DNA from: Candidatus Heimdallarchaeota archaeon
GTDB taxonomy: Archaea > Asgardarchaeota > Heimdallarchaeia > Heimdallarchaeales > Heimdallarchaeaceae
Reading direction: 5' to 3'
Assembly (NCBI GenBank): GCA_016839945.1
Contig: JAEOTE010000161.1
Span: 1-44,583, forward strand
DNA length: 44,583 nt
Position numbers and translations under genes: made by a program. The notes under the pieces were generated by a model. That model was not told the origin of the DNA. It searched no databases and saw only the letters and a list, made by a program, of their open reading frames with translations. This document shows positions 9,036 through 16,200 of this stretch, piece after piece (position 1 is the stretch's first letter; each line of letters begins with the position of its first letter).

Positions 9036-10301
9036 TTAATCTATTACTTTTGCGAAATTTTCCAGTTCTGTTAAGAATATATCAATCTCATTCATAGTGT
9101 TATAAATATATAGGGAAGCTCTAACAACACCCTCACCTTTTCCGGGATTTATTCCTATCTGATATTGAAATGGATGAACGCACATATTTCCTGAGCGCAT
9201 AAGAATCTTGTAATTAGGTATCATTTCATTAAAATATTCAGTGATATCAAGGTGGTTTACAGCATCTGATTCTGGTCGGAATGATACTAACGCAGCTCTT
9301 TGTTTATAATCTAAAGGTCCTAATACTTCAAATTTTTCCAGTTCAAGTATTCCTTCTAGTAATTTGCGAGAAAATGTCTGTTCTCGATTGTGTACATTTT
9401 TCATTCCTATTTCTTGGAGATAGTCTACAGCTGCTCCAGCACCAAGCATCCCCCCGTAATTTTGTAATCCTGCTTCGAATTTATGAGGTGGGGGGAGATA
9501 TTTTGGAATAACTTCACCACCTTCATAGACTACATCTTCAATTACATCTCCACCTACCATATACATATCTAACTTTTTTAGTAGGTCATATTTACCATAC
9601 AAAACACCAATACCAGTAGGTCCACAAGCTTTGTGAACGCTTAAGACACAGAAATCAACATCAATATCTCTTACATCTAATTTTTGATGTGGTGCAAATT
9701 GTGCTTCATCAGATACTACAAGAGCATCGTGCTCATGAGCAATTTTGATAACTTCCTCTAAAGGTGCTACAGTTCCAGTTAGATTTGATGCATGAACAAA
9801 AGAGACTATCTTGGTTTTATCATCAATTTTTTCTTCAAAATCTGCAGGATCCAATGTACCATCTTCTTTAGCTTCAACTAACCTGAGTTCACTTCCTGTT
9901 TCTTTACATCTTTTGTAGAATGGAAGCATTCCGCTATGGTGTTCTAATGTTGTAGTTACAACATTTTCATCTTTGCTCAAGGGTATAGTTGCAGCAACTA
10001 AGTTTAATCCCTCAGTTGCATTTCTAGTCCAAATTATTTCATTTGGGCTTTCAGCATTAATGAAAGATGCCATTTTGTTTCTTGCATCCTCTGTCAACAT
10101 ACTTGTCTCAGAACCTAAACTATGTGTTGATCTTCCAGCTCCACCACATGCCCCCAAATATTTATAATAATATTCCATTGCTTCCCATACTTGAACAGGT
10201 TTTAATGCCATGCAAGCAGAATCAAAATAAATTAGACTTTTACCATCATAAAGCTGACCTAAAACAGGAAAATCTCTTCTTATTCTTTCCCAAACTACCA
10301 T
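9036..10301 (-). CDS. sufS: Cysteine desulfurase, SufS/CsdA-like class V aminotransferase
   Basis: 421 residues, the usual size. PLP enzyme that takes sulfur from cysteine for Fe-S cluster or thio-cofactor synthesis. Visible family marks: 'YFDSACMALKP' near the N-terminus, 'TTLEHHSGMLPF', 'VVSDEAQFAPH' (PLP Asp), 'SVHKACGPTGIG' with the Schiff-base lysine, and 'RSGNMC' with the likely persulfide cysteine at Cys374. The usual SufS motif is RSGxHC; the His before Cys is Met here. The gene starts 12 nt after the small CxxC protein gene and is probably co-transcribed with it. No SufB, SufC or SufD is nearby. Confidence 0.9.
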   Translation of the reverse strand: MVVWERIRRDFPVLGQLYDGKSLIYFDSACMALKPVQVWEAMEYYYKYLGACGGAGRSTHSLGSETSMLTEDARNKMASFINAESPNEIIWTRNATEGLNLVAATIPLSKDENVVTTTLEHHSGMLPFYKRCKETGSELRLVEAKEDGTLDPADFEEKIDDKTKIVSFVHASNLTGTVAPLEEVIKIAHEHDALVVSDEAQFAPHQKLDVRDIDVDFCVLSVHKACGPTGIGVLYGKYDLLKKLDMYMVGGDVIEDVVYEGGEVIPKYLPPPHKFEAGLQNYGGMLGAGAAVDYLQEIGMKNVHNREQTFSRKLLEGILELEKFEVLGPLDYKQRAALVSFRPESDAVNHLDITEYFNEMIPNYKILMRSGNMCVHPFQYQIGINPGKGEGVVRASLYIYNTMNEIDIFLTELENFAKVID

Positions 10302-10313
10302 TTTACATCACTT

Positions 10314-10556
10314 TCATTCAATTTCTGGTTCTTTAAGTAACTTCCAAGCAAAACCAACAGAAGTCCATTTTTTCTCTACATAACCTTGTTCTGCTAATTC
10401 TTTCCCGGCTAACATTACATCCCCTCCAGATGTACATCCTGCACATAAATCAGGGAATAAATCCCTCATAGCCAAAATCTCTTTTGTAGTAGCAGGATTT
10501 TGTTTTTTAAGTATCTCAATAACACACTTAATATTACGATCTTTGAAGTTGCTCAT
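10314..10556 (-). CDS. Small wHTH-like protein with CAGC motif, desulfurase partner candidate
   Basis: 80 residues. The outline is that of a small winged helix: helix 'DRNIKCVIEILKKQ', helix 'TTKEILAMRDLFP', then 'LCAGCTSGGDVMLAGKELAEQGYVEKKW' where a recognition helix and wing would follow. The CxxC (CAGC) sits in the turn before the third helix, where it could bind metal or an Fe-S cluster or carry sulfur. I do not know a named family. It lies directly upstream of the cysteine desulfurase gene in the same direction, suggesting a regulator or sulfur-transfer partner; this is inference. Confidence 0.75.
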   Translation of the reverse strand: MSNFKDRNIKCVIEILKKQNPATTKEILAMRDLFPDLCAGCTSGGDVMLAGKELAEQGYVEKKWTSVGFAWKLLKEPEIE

Positions 10557-10627
10557 GATATCAAATAACCAATTTTTGTAAGTAATTTAAATTATTCTAC
10601 TAAAACACATTGAATAACCAAAACGTC

Positions 10628-11554
10628 TCAATTAAAAAAATCTGATAAGGATTTCTGACCTTTTAATTTCAAAGGTTTAGAAGAGAAGAAAAGTATATTT
10701 CCAATTATTTTGTTAAGATTGGTTACGTAATAACTGTTATTTATTGCAGTAACTAGGAGTTTACCTTTCATACCAATTATCTCTCCAACGACCTGTAGAG
10801 TTTTTTCAACATCATTAAAAATGGGGTTAACTGAGAGTGAAGGTATGTTGCCATAAAAGGGAGTTAAATCTGTTTCATTATGTAGCAAGTCTGATTCATG
10901 TGATTCGTATGTTGATTTTTCTAGTAGTTCTTTTACTTGTTTTATTATCTCTCTGAACATTGGTAAAGATCTTGTAAGATCATAATTCAATGTTTTTGCT
11001 TTTTGTGTTTTTCTTATTGTTTGGGGAATACTCAATGTAGAAGATACCATTTTTTCAAGTTCTCGAGCTTCAAATCCATTCTTTGCTCGAAAAACTTCTA
11101 TAGCCTTGTCAGCTCCTTGATTCACCCAACGTTTTAAAGGATTAAAGGATACACCAACTTTAATGTTATTTGCTATTAAAGCTAGGTAGACAGAACAAGG
11201 ATGTGTTTTACAATACTCATAAGCTGCAGGATTTTGAGAACAATTACCAAAGGGTTTTGAAGCATCACAAAATAAAAAGCATTTCTCAAAATCTGATTGT
11301 TCACAATTATAACATCTCACATATTGATTTTCCACAAAATTTGAACAGAGATAATATTCCTTTTTATTGAGAGAATGACCAATACATACTCTTTCTTTAG
11401 TAACTTCTACGTTGAATTCTTGATTAGGAATTATAGGCTTCTTATAAACTGTTTTTGGATCTTCGTCCATATTTCGTAAAAAAAGGAATGAATAGGGAGG
11501 AGTATCTGGATCCCATTTAACAGCAACTAGATGTTCTCTCAAAATAATCTCCAT
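10628..11554 (-). CDS. DUF2797 family protein with C-terminal PIP box
   Basis: 308 residues. The N-terminal part has several Cys ('CYNCEQ', 'CSVYLA'), likely a metal site. It is followed by 'VYLALIANNIKVGVS' and 'RWVNQGADKAI' (about 121-152) and 'GFEAREL' with a Glu, which is the DUF2797 core and resembles a GIY-YIG nuclease outline. The last residues contain QKSLSDFF (Gln300-Phe307), a perfect PCNA-interacting peptide (QxxLxxFF). The gene starts 2 nt after the stop of the FAU-1 ribonuclease gene and is probably translated by coupling. Biochemical function is not known to me; PCNA binding would place it at replication or repair sites. Confidence 0.87.
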   Translation of the reverse strand: MEIILREHLVAVKWDPDTPPYSFLFLRNMDEDPKTVYKKPIIPNQEFNVEVTKERVCIGHSLNKKEYYLCSNFVENQYVRCYNCEQSDFEKCFLFCDASKPFGNCSQNPAAYEYCKTHPCSVYLALIANNIKVGVSFNPLKRWVNQGADKAIEVFRAKNGFEARELEKMVSSTLSIPQTIRKTQKAKTLNYDLTRSLPMFREIIKQVKELLEKSTYESHESDLLHNETDLTPFYGNIPSLSVNPIFNDVEKTLQVVGEIIGMKGKLLVTAINNSYYVTNLNKIIGNILFFSSKPLKLKGQKSLSDFFN

Positions 11555-11556
11555 TG

Positions 11557-12999
11557 TTATTTTTCAGCTAATACAAGAATGTTATCCTCGCCTTTATCCA
11601 ACTTCTTTTGGCATTCATCATAAATTGAATATATTTTTTCTTTTAATTTATCAGATATTATCCCTTTTTGAGCTAATTCGTTAATTACGCCTTCGTCTTT
11701 GGTCTCAATTTCGTCTTCTTTTCTAACAAGCATTAATCCTAAATCTATATATCGAAGTTTTCCCCCATTACATAACTCAATTGGAGTAATTACTTTGATT
11801 ATTTCACCTATTGTAGAATCTTTTCTTTGTATTTTAATGTGAATTGACCAACTGCCTTCTTTTGCTACTACTATAGATGTGTCACCTTGTTGGATTTCTT
11901 CGCTTAAACCATAATGTAATCCTCGTGATGAACGGAAACTTCGTTTAATTATTAAACAATCGTCTAACCAGTTCAACTGCCCAAGTATTCTTTCTTGAGG
12001 TGGAGATGTTAATTTATATTCTTCTAGATGAATTAATGCGTTTTCAGCAAAATCATTCTCTAAAATGGTTTGTTTCAGAACTGAGGAAATTTTCTCACCG
12101 TTTGCTTCTGAGGAAATTCTTTCAGCAAAGGTTGTAGTTAGCTTTAATTCTGCTGAATAAGACATAAACCAATGATGCATTGGGATTGTTGGAACTACTT
12201 CTGCCCTGATTGAAGTCAATTTGTCTTTAGCATCTTTCACAAACAATGCATGTGCCACAGTATATCCTGGTTGGAGAATACCTGGACCATACGAAGATCC
12301 AGATATGAGTAAATCTAATTCTTCAGCTCTATGAACTAGTTGCTCTATATCTGCTTGGATAGCTTCTACTGAAGCTTTAGTTGCACTTGTTCTCATTATT
12401 AATCCGTGATCATGAGGTCTAAGTTGTTTTCCTAATGAAAATAACTTATCCCTATCATCTTTTGGTAATTTTCTGGAAACACGAACAAAATTTGCGTCTC
12501 TTTCTAATATTACTGCTTGACCTGGAAAATGAATAACTGTAGAGCATACTGGAAGTTGATTCTCGAATATGTTCAATTGCTTAATTTGAACTATAACTTT
12601 TTGTCCTCTATGAAAGTCAGCACCAAATAGAATTGCATTAATTTCTTCTCCAATATCAACTACAGAAAGGTTTTTTTCAGGATTTACATGAATAACTTTT
12701 CCGTTATACACTGCATGTAATTGTACAGGATGTTTTAGAATGATTGAATTTGGAACCTCTTTCAGAAGCAAATTAGTGATTGTTAAAACATATTCTTCAT
12801 CTCCCTCTATTGAAATACCATATCCATCTAAAACATCTTGAATTTCAACATCATATGGATCAATCTTTTCCTCAATTCCAAAGACCTTTGATTGTTCTGG
12901 AAGAGGTTGAATAAGTACATAATTAAGATTATCTGATATCATTTTAATGAGAGCGATATCATAAATACTTCTAACTCGAAAGGTTGGAGAAACCATCAT
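11557..12999 (-). CDS. fau-1: Probable ribonuclease FAU-1 (RNase E/G-like with DUF402)
   Basis: 480 residues. An S1-like domain (about 105-170, 'AVYNGKVIHVNPEKNLSVVD') is embedded in an RNase E/G-like region ('VCSTVIHFPGQAVILERDA', 'RPHDHGLIMRTSATKAS'), and a C-terminal DUF402-type domain (about 315-440) follows. This is the order of archaeal FAU-1, an AU-rich-RNA-binding endoribonuclease reported to act in 5S rRNA maturation in Pyrococcus. The start is a double ATG preceded by AAGGTGA, a good Shine-Dalgarno at 5-6 nt. It heads a two-gene unit with the DUF2797 gene. Confidence 0.9.
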   Translation of the reverse strand: MMVSPTFRVRSIYDIALIKMISDNLNYVLIQPLPEQSKVFGIEEKIDPYDVEIQDVLDGYGISIEGDEEYVLTITNLLLKEVPNSIILKHPVQLHAVYNGKVIHVNPEKNLSVVDIGEEINAILFGADFHRGQKVIVQIKQLNIFENQLPVCSTVIHFPGQAVILERDANFVRVSRKLPKDDRDKLFSLGKQLRPHDHGLIMRTSATKASVEAIQADIEQLVHRAEELDLLISGSSYGPGILQPGYTVAHALFVKDAKDKLTSIRAEVVPTIPMHHWFMSYSAELKLTTTFAERISSEANGEKISSVLKQTILENDFAENALIHLEEYKLTSPPQERILGQLNWLDDCLIIKRSFRSSRGLHYGLSEEIQQGDTSIVVAKEGSWSIHIKIQRKDSTIGEIIKVITPIELCNGGKLRYIDLGLMLVRKEDEIETKDEGVINELAQKGIISDKLKEKIYSIYDECQKKLDKGEDNILVLAEK

Positions 13000-13092
13000 T
13001 TATCACCTTTAGGCAAAGTAGGATAATATTGAATAAAAAGTTAATGAAATCAAAGTCTCTTTAAATCACTATTCGAAGATTAGAAAAATTGG

Positions 13093-13172
13093 AGCCAAGA
13101 CGGGGATTTGAACCCCGGCGGCTAATGCCAGTGGTTTTCGAGACCACCACCGTACCACTTGGTTATCTTGGC
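13093..13172 (-). tRNA. tRNA-Ser (CGA)
   Basis: Class II cloverleaf of 80 nt without intron. Acceptor stem GCCAAGA/TCTTGGC; D-arm ACC...GGT; anticodon stem GTGGT/ACCAC with loop CTCGAAA, anticodon CGA; long variable arm with GGC-ATTA-GCC stem; T-arm CGGGG-TTCAAAT-CCCCG. The base in the discriminator position is T, unusual for serine, and CCA is encoded directly after it (13090-13092 on the plus strand as TGG). Confidence 0.93.
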
Positions 13173-13262
13173 TCATAAGCGGTTTCGCATGATATAATAG
13201 TAATAAAATGCTTGTAAAAGGATAGTAAAGGAGTTAAAAAATCTTCGTTTAAGAAATATTAT

Positions 13263-13859
13263 CTAGAGTCGTATAAATTTCATGTTTCCACATTCAGGAC
13301 ATCCTTTTGTTCCACATTCTGAACAGATAATATAAGCACACTTTGCACATTTCGATGTAGCTGTGTTTCCACATTTTGTACATTTCTTAATTAGAATTTT
13401 ACTTCTCATTTTATAAATAACATAGATTGTACCAACGCCAAGTCCTAAACCTGCAATTACTGCAAATGCTATAAGAAAAATCCTTCCCACAGATCTATCA
13501 GGAGAAGTATCTTTAACAATTTTAACTATTTTTGTGTCATAATATTCGATTACACTTGGTACACCATCGTTTTGAACGGTCCAAGTAATATATGGTTTAA
13601 CTTCTCCAATTTTCATACCAACAAGTTCATCAATAAAATTTTTGTTGATGTAATTTTCATTTACTGTAACTTCAAATGGTCCTTCTTCTGTATATTCGCT
13701 AGTAAATTCTCCATCAATATAGCTAGTAAATGCAACTTCAATCACATCTTCGTATTCAACTCCTAAGAGATCATCATATGCTTGTGTCTTTGAGAGTGAA
13801 GGTATAAAGACCATAGCTAGGATGATTAGAAGCACGAAATTTCGTGTACTCTTTTTCAT
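13263..13859 (-). CDS. FKBP-like ectodomain / TM / zinc-module membrane protein (copy 1)
   Basis: 198 residues from the ATG at 13859; a longer frame to a TTG at 13916 would swallow the promoter, so I reject it. A signal peptide or anchor (about 5-25) precedes an outside domain of about 100 residues: 'YEDVIEVAFTSYIDGEF', 'GPFEVTVNENYI', 'ELVGMKIGEVKPYITW'. This order (strand, DG turn, PF, GMKxGE) recalls FKBP/SlyD-type prolyl isomerases, although the aromatic pocket is not obvious. One TM (about 123-147), a basic border and a C-terminal module with four CxxC pairs (x7, x4, x4 spacing) follow. The module should bind two zinc ions in the cytoplasm. Third of three tandem paralogues in transcription order. 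Confidence 0.85.
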   Translation of the reverse strand: MKKSTRNFVLLIILAMVFIPSLSKTQAYDDLLGVEYEDVIEVAFTSYIDGEFTSEYTEEGPFEVTVNENYINKNFIDELVGMKIGEVKPYITWTVQNDGVPSVIEYYDTKIVKIVKDTSPDRSVGRIFLIAFAVIAGLGLGVGTIYVIYKMRSKILIKKCTKCGNTATSKCAKCAYIICSECGTKGCPECGNMKFIRL

Positions 13860-13880
13860 CGAATATCTTGATGAATAGAA

Positions 13881-13900
13881 ACTTAAAAAAATTTCGAAGA
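13881..13900 (-). promoter_or_regulatory. Leaderless-type promoter of FKBP-like copy 1
   Basis: On the minus strand TTCGAAATT then TTTTTTAAG, ending 23 nt before the ATG at 13859. The same block occurs at the same distance before copy 2. A TATA element centred about 27 nt before ATG implies a start at or next to the start codon. Confidence 0.55.
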
Positions 13901-13918
13901 ATGAGAGGAATATCAATA

Positions 13919-14518
13919 TTAGAATTTTAACATAGTACGACTCTTACAATAAGGACACCCATTAGAATAGCATCTTTCACAAAAAGTTCTACCGCATTTC
14001 TTACAAGTTCCAACAGCGACTATTTTACATATAACGCATTTTTTAGCAAATACAGTTTTTCTTGCCTTATAAGCTAAATAACCAAAACCAGCAGCTGCTC
14101 CTAATCCTCCAATTACTGAAAGAGCTATGATAACCCCCCTACCAATTGGTTTTTCCGGTGTAGAATCTACTATTATTCGATATATTGTTGTATCAAAATA
14201 TTCTACAGTCGTTATTGTCCCATTTTGATAGTCAATTAACCAAGTGATATATGATTTTGTTTCGCCTACTTTCAATCCAATAACAGCATCTACTAAAATC
14301 CTGTTAACTATGTATTCATTTACTTGAAATCTAAAAGGAGCTAGTTCAGTGAATTCGCCAACAAGTTCTGAATCCATATAGATATCACAAGTAACGTCAA
14401 TGACATCATCATATTCAATTCCATTAATATCGCTATAAGCTTGTGTTGTTGTTAAAATAGAAATCATTAGTAATAGAGTAATTCCCAAAATAAGGAATTT
14501 TCGTGTCACAATATTCAT
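13919..14518 (-). CDS. FKBP-like ectodomain / TM / zinc-module membrane protein (copy 2)
   Basis: 199 residues. N-terminal signal anchor (about 8-27), outside domain with 'YDDVIDVTCDIYMDSEL', 'APFRFQVNEYIV' and 'VIGLKVGETKSYITW', TM at about 125-148 ('GVIIALSVIGGLGAAAGFGY'), then a C-terminal zinc module CVIC-x7-CKKC-x4-CERC-x4-CPYC. It is closest to copy 1, sharing 'GveYdDVIdV' and the 'YITW' end, so these two duplicated last. The 'GRTFCERCYSNGCPYC' part looks like the second half of a cross-brace or B-box-type zinc fold. Substrate or partner unknown. Confidence 0.86.
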   Translation of the reverse strand: MNIVTRKFLILGITLLLMISILTTTQAYSDINGIEYDDVIDVTCDIYMDSELVGEFTELAPFRFQVNEYIVNRILVDAVIGLKVGETKSYITWLIDYQNGTITTVEYFDTTIYRIIVDSTPEKPIGRGVIIALSVIGGLGAAAGFGYLAYKARKTVFAKKCVICKIVAVGTCKKCGRTFCERCYSNGCPYCKSRTMLKF

Positions 14519-14540
14519 TGTGGAGAGGGAATTAAAATAA

Positions 14541-14560
14541 CTTAAAAGAATTTCGAAGAA
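14541..14560 (-). promoter_or_regulatory. Leaderless-type promoter of FKBP-like copy 2
   Basis: Minus-strand TTCTTCGAAATTCTTTTAAG, nearly identical to the element before copy 1 and ending the same 23 nt before the ATG at 14518. Confidence 0.55.
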
Positions 14561-14568
14561 GAAGAGAA

Positions 14569-15225
14569 TTAAGATTTAAATCTTAATAAGGTTCTACTCT
14601 TGCAAGCGGGACATCCATTGGAATAACATTTTTCACAGAAGTTTTCACCGCATTTCTTACATGCTCCAATAGCTAATGTTTTGCAGACCATACATTTCTT
14701 TCCTAAAATTCGTGGATATAATTTGTATCCTCCATAAACCAGAAATACTACCGCAGCAGCTCCTAAAAGACCTCCTGCTATTCGTATGAAATAATAACCA
14801 AAGGAACCGGGGAGAAAACCATTTGTATTAAGATCTGTATAGTAAATATTGTTTAACATAACAACTTTCAAATCGTTATAATATAGAGTAGTATTAAACA
14901 GATAACCATATGTGGGATCAGAAATTGGAAATCCCCTTTCTGGGGGGATAACAGCATCTTTTATTTCCCCTAGTTTCATATCTACTAATTCATCATATAT
15001 ACCAGGAGGAGAGATAGTAGGATTTAGAAATACTTTTTCCGGCTCTTCTTCAGTCTTAACCTCAACTAATGTGCCAATAGCTACCAACCTATAACTGAAA
15101 CCAATCAAATCACCAGGTTTAGCAACAGGTATGGCTGCTTTAGACATTTTTAATGAAGAGGAGAAGGATAAACCTATGGTTAATAAGGCGATTAAAACTG
15201 ATAAGATTATAATGGATCTTCTCAT
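14569..15225 (-). CDS. FKBP-like ectodomain / TM / zinc-module membrane protein (copy 3)
   Basis: 218 residues, the copy that most clearly looks like an FKBP: 'KPGDLIGFSYRLVAIGTLVE', then 'IYDELVDMKLGEIKDAVIPP' with 'ERGFP', matching the GMKxGE...IPPExGY segment of FKBP/SlyD enzymes. A signal anchor lies at about 4-22 and a TM at about 147-170. The C-terminal module is CMVC-x7-CKKC-x4-CEKC-x4-CPAC, then 'KSRTLLRF' as in copy 2. The outside domain could be a chaperone or isomerase for exported proteins, and the zinc module may contact a cytoplasmic partner; both are inference. First of the tandem trio in transcription order. Confidence 0.86.
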   Translation of the reverse strand: MRRSIIILSVLIALLTIGLSFSSSLKMSKAAIPVAKPGDLIGFSYRLVAIGTLVEVKTEEEPEKVFLNPTISPPGIYDELVDMKLGEIKDAVIPPERGFPISDPTYGYLFNTTLYYNDLKVVMLNNIYYTDLNTNGFLPGSFGYYFIRIAGGLLGAAAVVFLVYGGYKLYPRILGKKCMVCKTLAIGACKKCGENFCEKCYSNGCPACKSRTLLRFKS

Positions 15226-15246
15226 TAATTGAGAGTCAAAACAGAA

Positions 15247-15270
15247 CTATTAAAAATTTATCGAATTAAG
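15247..15270 (-). promoter_or_regulatory. Leaderless-type promoter of FKBP-like copy 3
   Basis: Minus-strand TTCGATAAATTTTTAATAG: the same TTCGA start as the other two copies, a TATA-like core, and about 22-23 nt to the ATG at 15225. Confidence 0.5.
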
Positions 15271-15376
15271 AAAAAAGCTTAAACTTCCCTAAACCGTAAT
15301 TTGTTGCTTTTTAGTATACTAAACGACATGTTTAAAAGAGATATTTTTAGAAAAGAAACGGAAAAACTAAAATTGA

Positions 15377-15480
15377 GGGGCAGTAGTTTAGCTCGGTCGA
15401 TGATCGTGGACTGTCAAACTTTTTGCTGTTGCAAAAAATGCTGAACTCCATGGACCCGGGTTCAAATCCCGGCTGCCTCG
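15377..15480 (+). tRNA. tRNA-Asp (GTC) with 29-nt intron
   Basis: Acceptor GGGGCAG/CTGCCTC (one G-T pair), T-arm CCGGG-TTCAAAT-CCCGG, anticodon stem GTGGA/TCCAT. The loop reads CTGTCA, then an intron at 15417-15445, then C38, giving the standard Asp loop CTGTCAC. The intron sits at the canonical 37/38 position and contains a TTTTTGC-TGTT-GCAAAAA hairpin, as expected for a bulge-helix-bulge substrate. G73 is followed by an encoded CCA (15481-15483). G73 and the loop agree with aspartate identity. The D-stem is weak, with a T-T opposition. Confidence 0.93.
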
Positions 15481-15544
15481 CCATTTTAAAACATTTATTT
15501 GTTTCTAGAGATTTTCTTTCAGTAAAGATGTTAAATAAAAAAAA

Positions 15545-16150
15545 TTAATTTGAACTTAAATCTACTCTTTTTTGTTCTACTGCTTTCATTAGTTCTATCG
15601 CAAATGTAACAAAAGCTTCTTCTACTTTTTCACCTGTTTTTGCAGAAGTGATGAAAAATGAATCTTTTGGAATGTTGAGCTCCCTAACCATATTTTCAAT
15701 ACTTTCATCGGAAACAGCAATTTGTTCCTTGAGATCAGCTTTGTTTCCGATCAAGAAATATATTACTTCCTCTTCTACGCCTTCTAGACCCTTTTGCCAT
15801 TCCTTTATAGAAGCAAGAGTGTTACTGCGAGTTAGATCAAAAACTAGAAAACAACCTCGTGCCCCTCGATAAAATTTTTCTCTAACTGAAGCAAATCTTT
15901 CTTGTCCACCAATGTCGCTTATTAAGAAAAGTACTTCATCTTTTATAGATTCTTCAGAGGAATCTGTGTTTTTCTTTTCTCTTTCAACAAATAGTTGTTT
16001 ACTTAGAATATCAACCCCTATAGTCATCAAATAAGATGCTTGAAATCTGTTGTGAACAAATCTAGTTATAAGAGAACTTTTACCTACACCTGGATCACCT
16101 AGTAACACGATTTTGAAGATATATTTCTTCTCTTGCACCTCTTCTGTCAT
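15545..16150 (-). CDS. Rab/Ras-like small GTPase
   Basis: 201 residues. All G-boxes are visible: GDPGVGKSS (18-26), switch-I Thr43 in 'MTIGVD', DIGGQERF (79-86) with the catalytic Gln83, NKAD (136-139) and TSAK (168-171). The WDTAGQE typical of Rab is SDIGGQE here. An acidic insert of about 14 residues (58-72) lies between strands 2 and 3. The C-terminus (about 188-201) has no cysteine, so prenylation as in eukaryotic Rabs is excluded and any membrane contact must be indirect. Such GTPases are numerous in Asgard archaea. It is the last gene of a minus-strand series and has its own BRE/TATA element at 16182-16198. Confidence 0.93.
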   Translation of the reverse strand: MTEEVQEKKYIFKIVLLGDPGVGKSSLITRFVHNRFQASYLMTIGVDILSKQLFVEREKKNTDSSEESIKDEVLFLISDIGGQERFASVREKFYRGARGCFLVFDLTRSNTLASIKEWQKGLEGVEEEVIYFLIGNKADLKEQIAVSDESIENMVRELNIPKDSFFITSAKTGEKVEEAFVTFAIELMKAVEQKRVDLSSN

Positions 16151-16181
16151 GATTATCCCCTATTGTTCTCTTGTTTTCTTA

Positions 16182-16198
16182 CTTATTATTAATCTTTT
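16182..16198 (-). promoter_or_regulatory. BRE/TATA promoter of the small GTPase gene
   Basis: Minus-strand AAAAGATTAATAATAAG, 32 nt before the ATG at 16150. The identical 17-mer precedes the alpha/beta-hydrolase gene at 24766-24782, which supports it as a BRE (AAAAG) plus TATA (ATTAATAA) element. Confidence 0.6.
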
Positions 16199-16200
16199 TA

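Noticed and set aside
13860..13916. N-terminal extension of FKBP-like copy 1 to a TTG codon
   Set aside because: It would run through the promoter that is conserved before all three copies, and its residues are unlike the paralogues.
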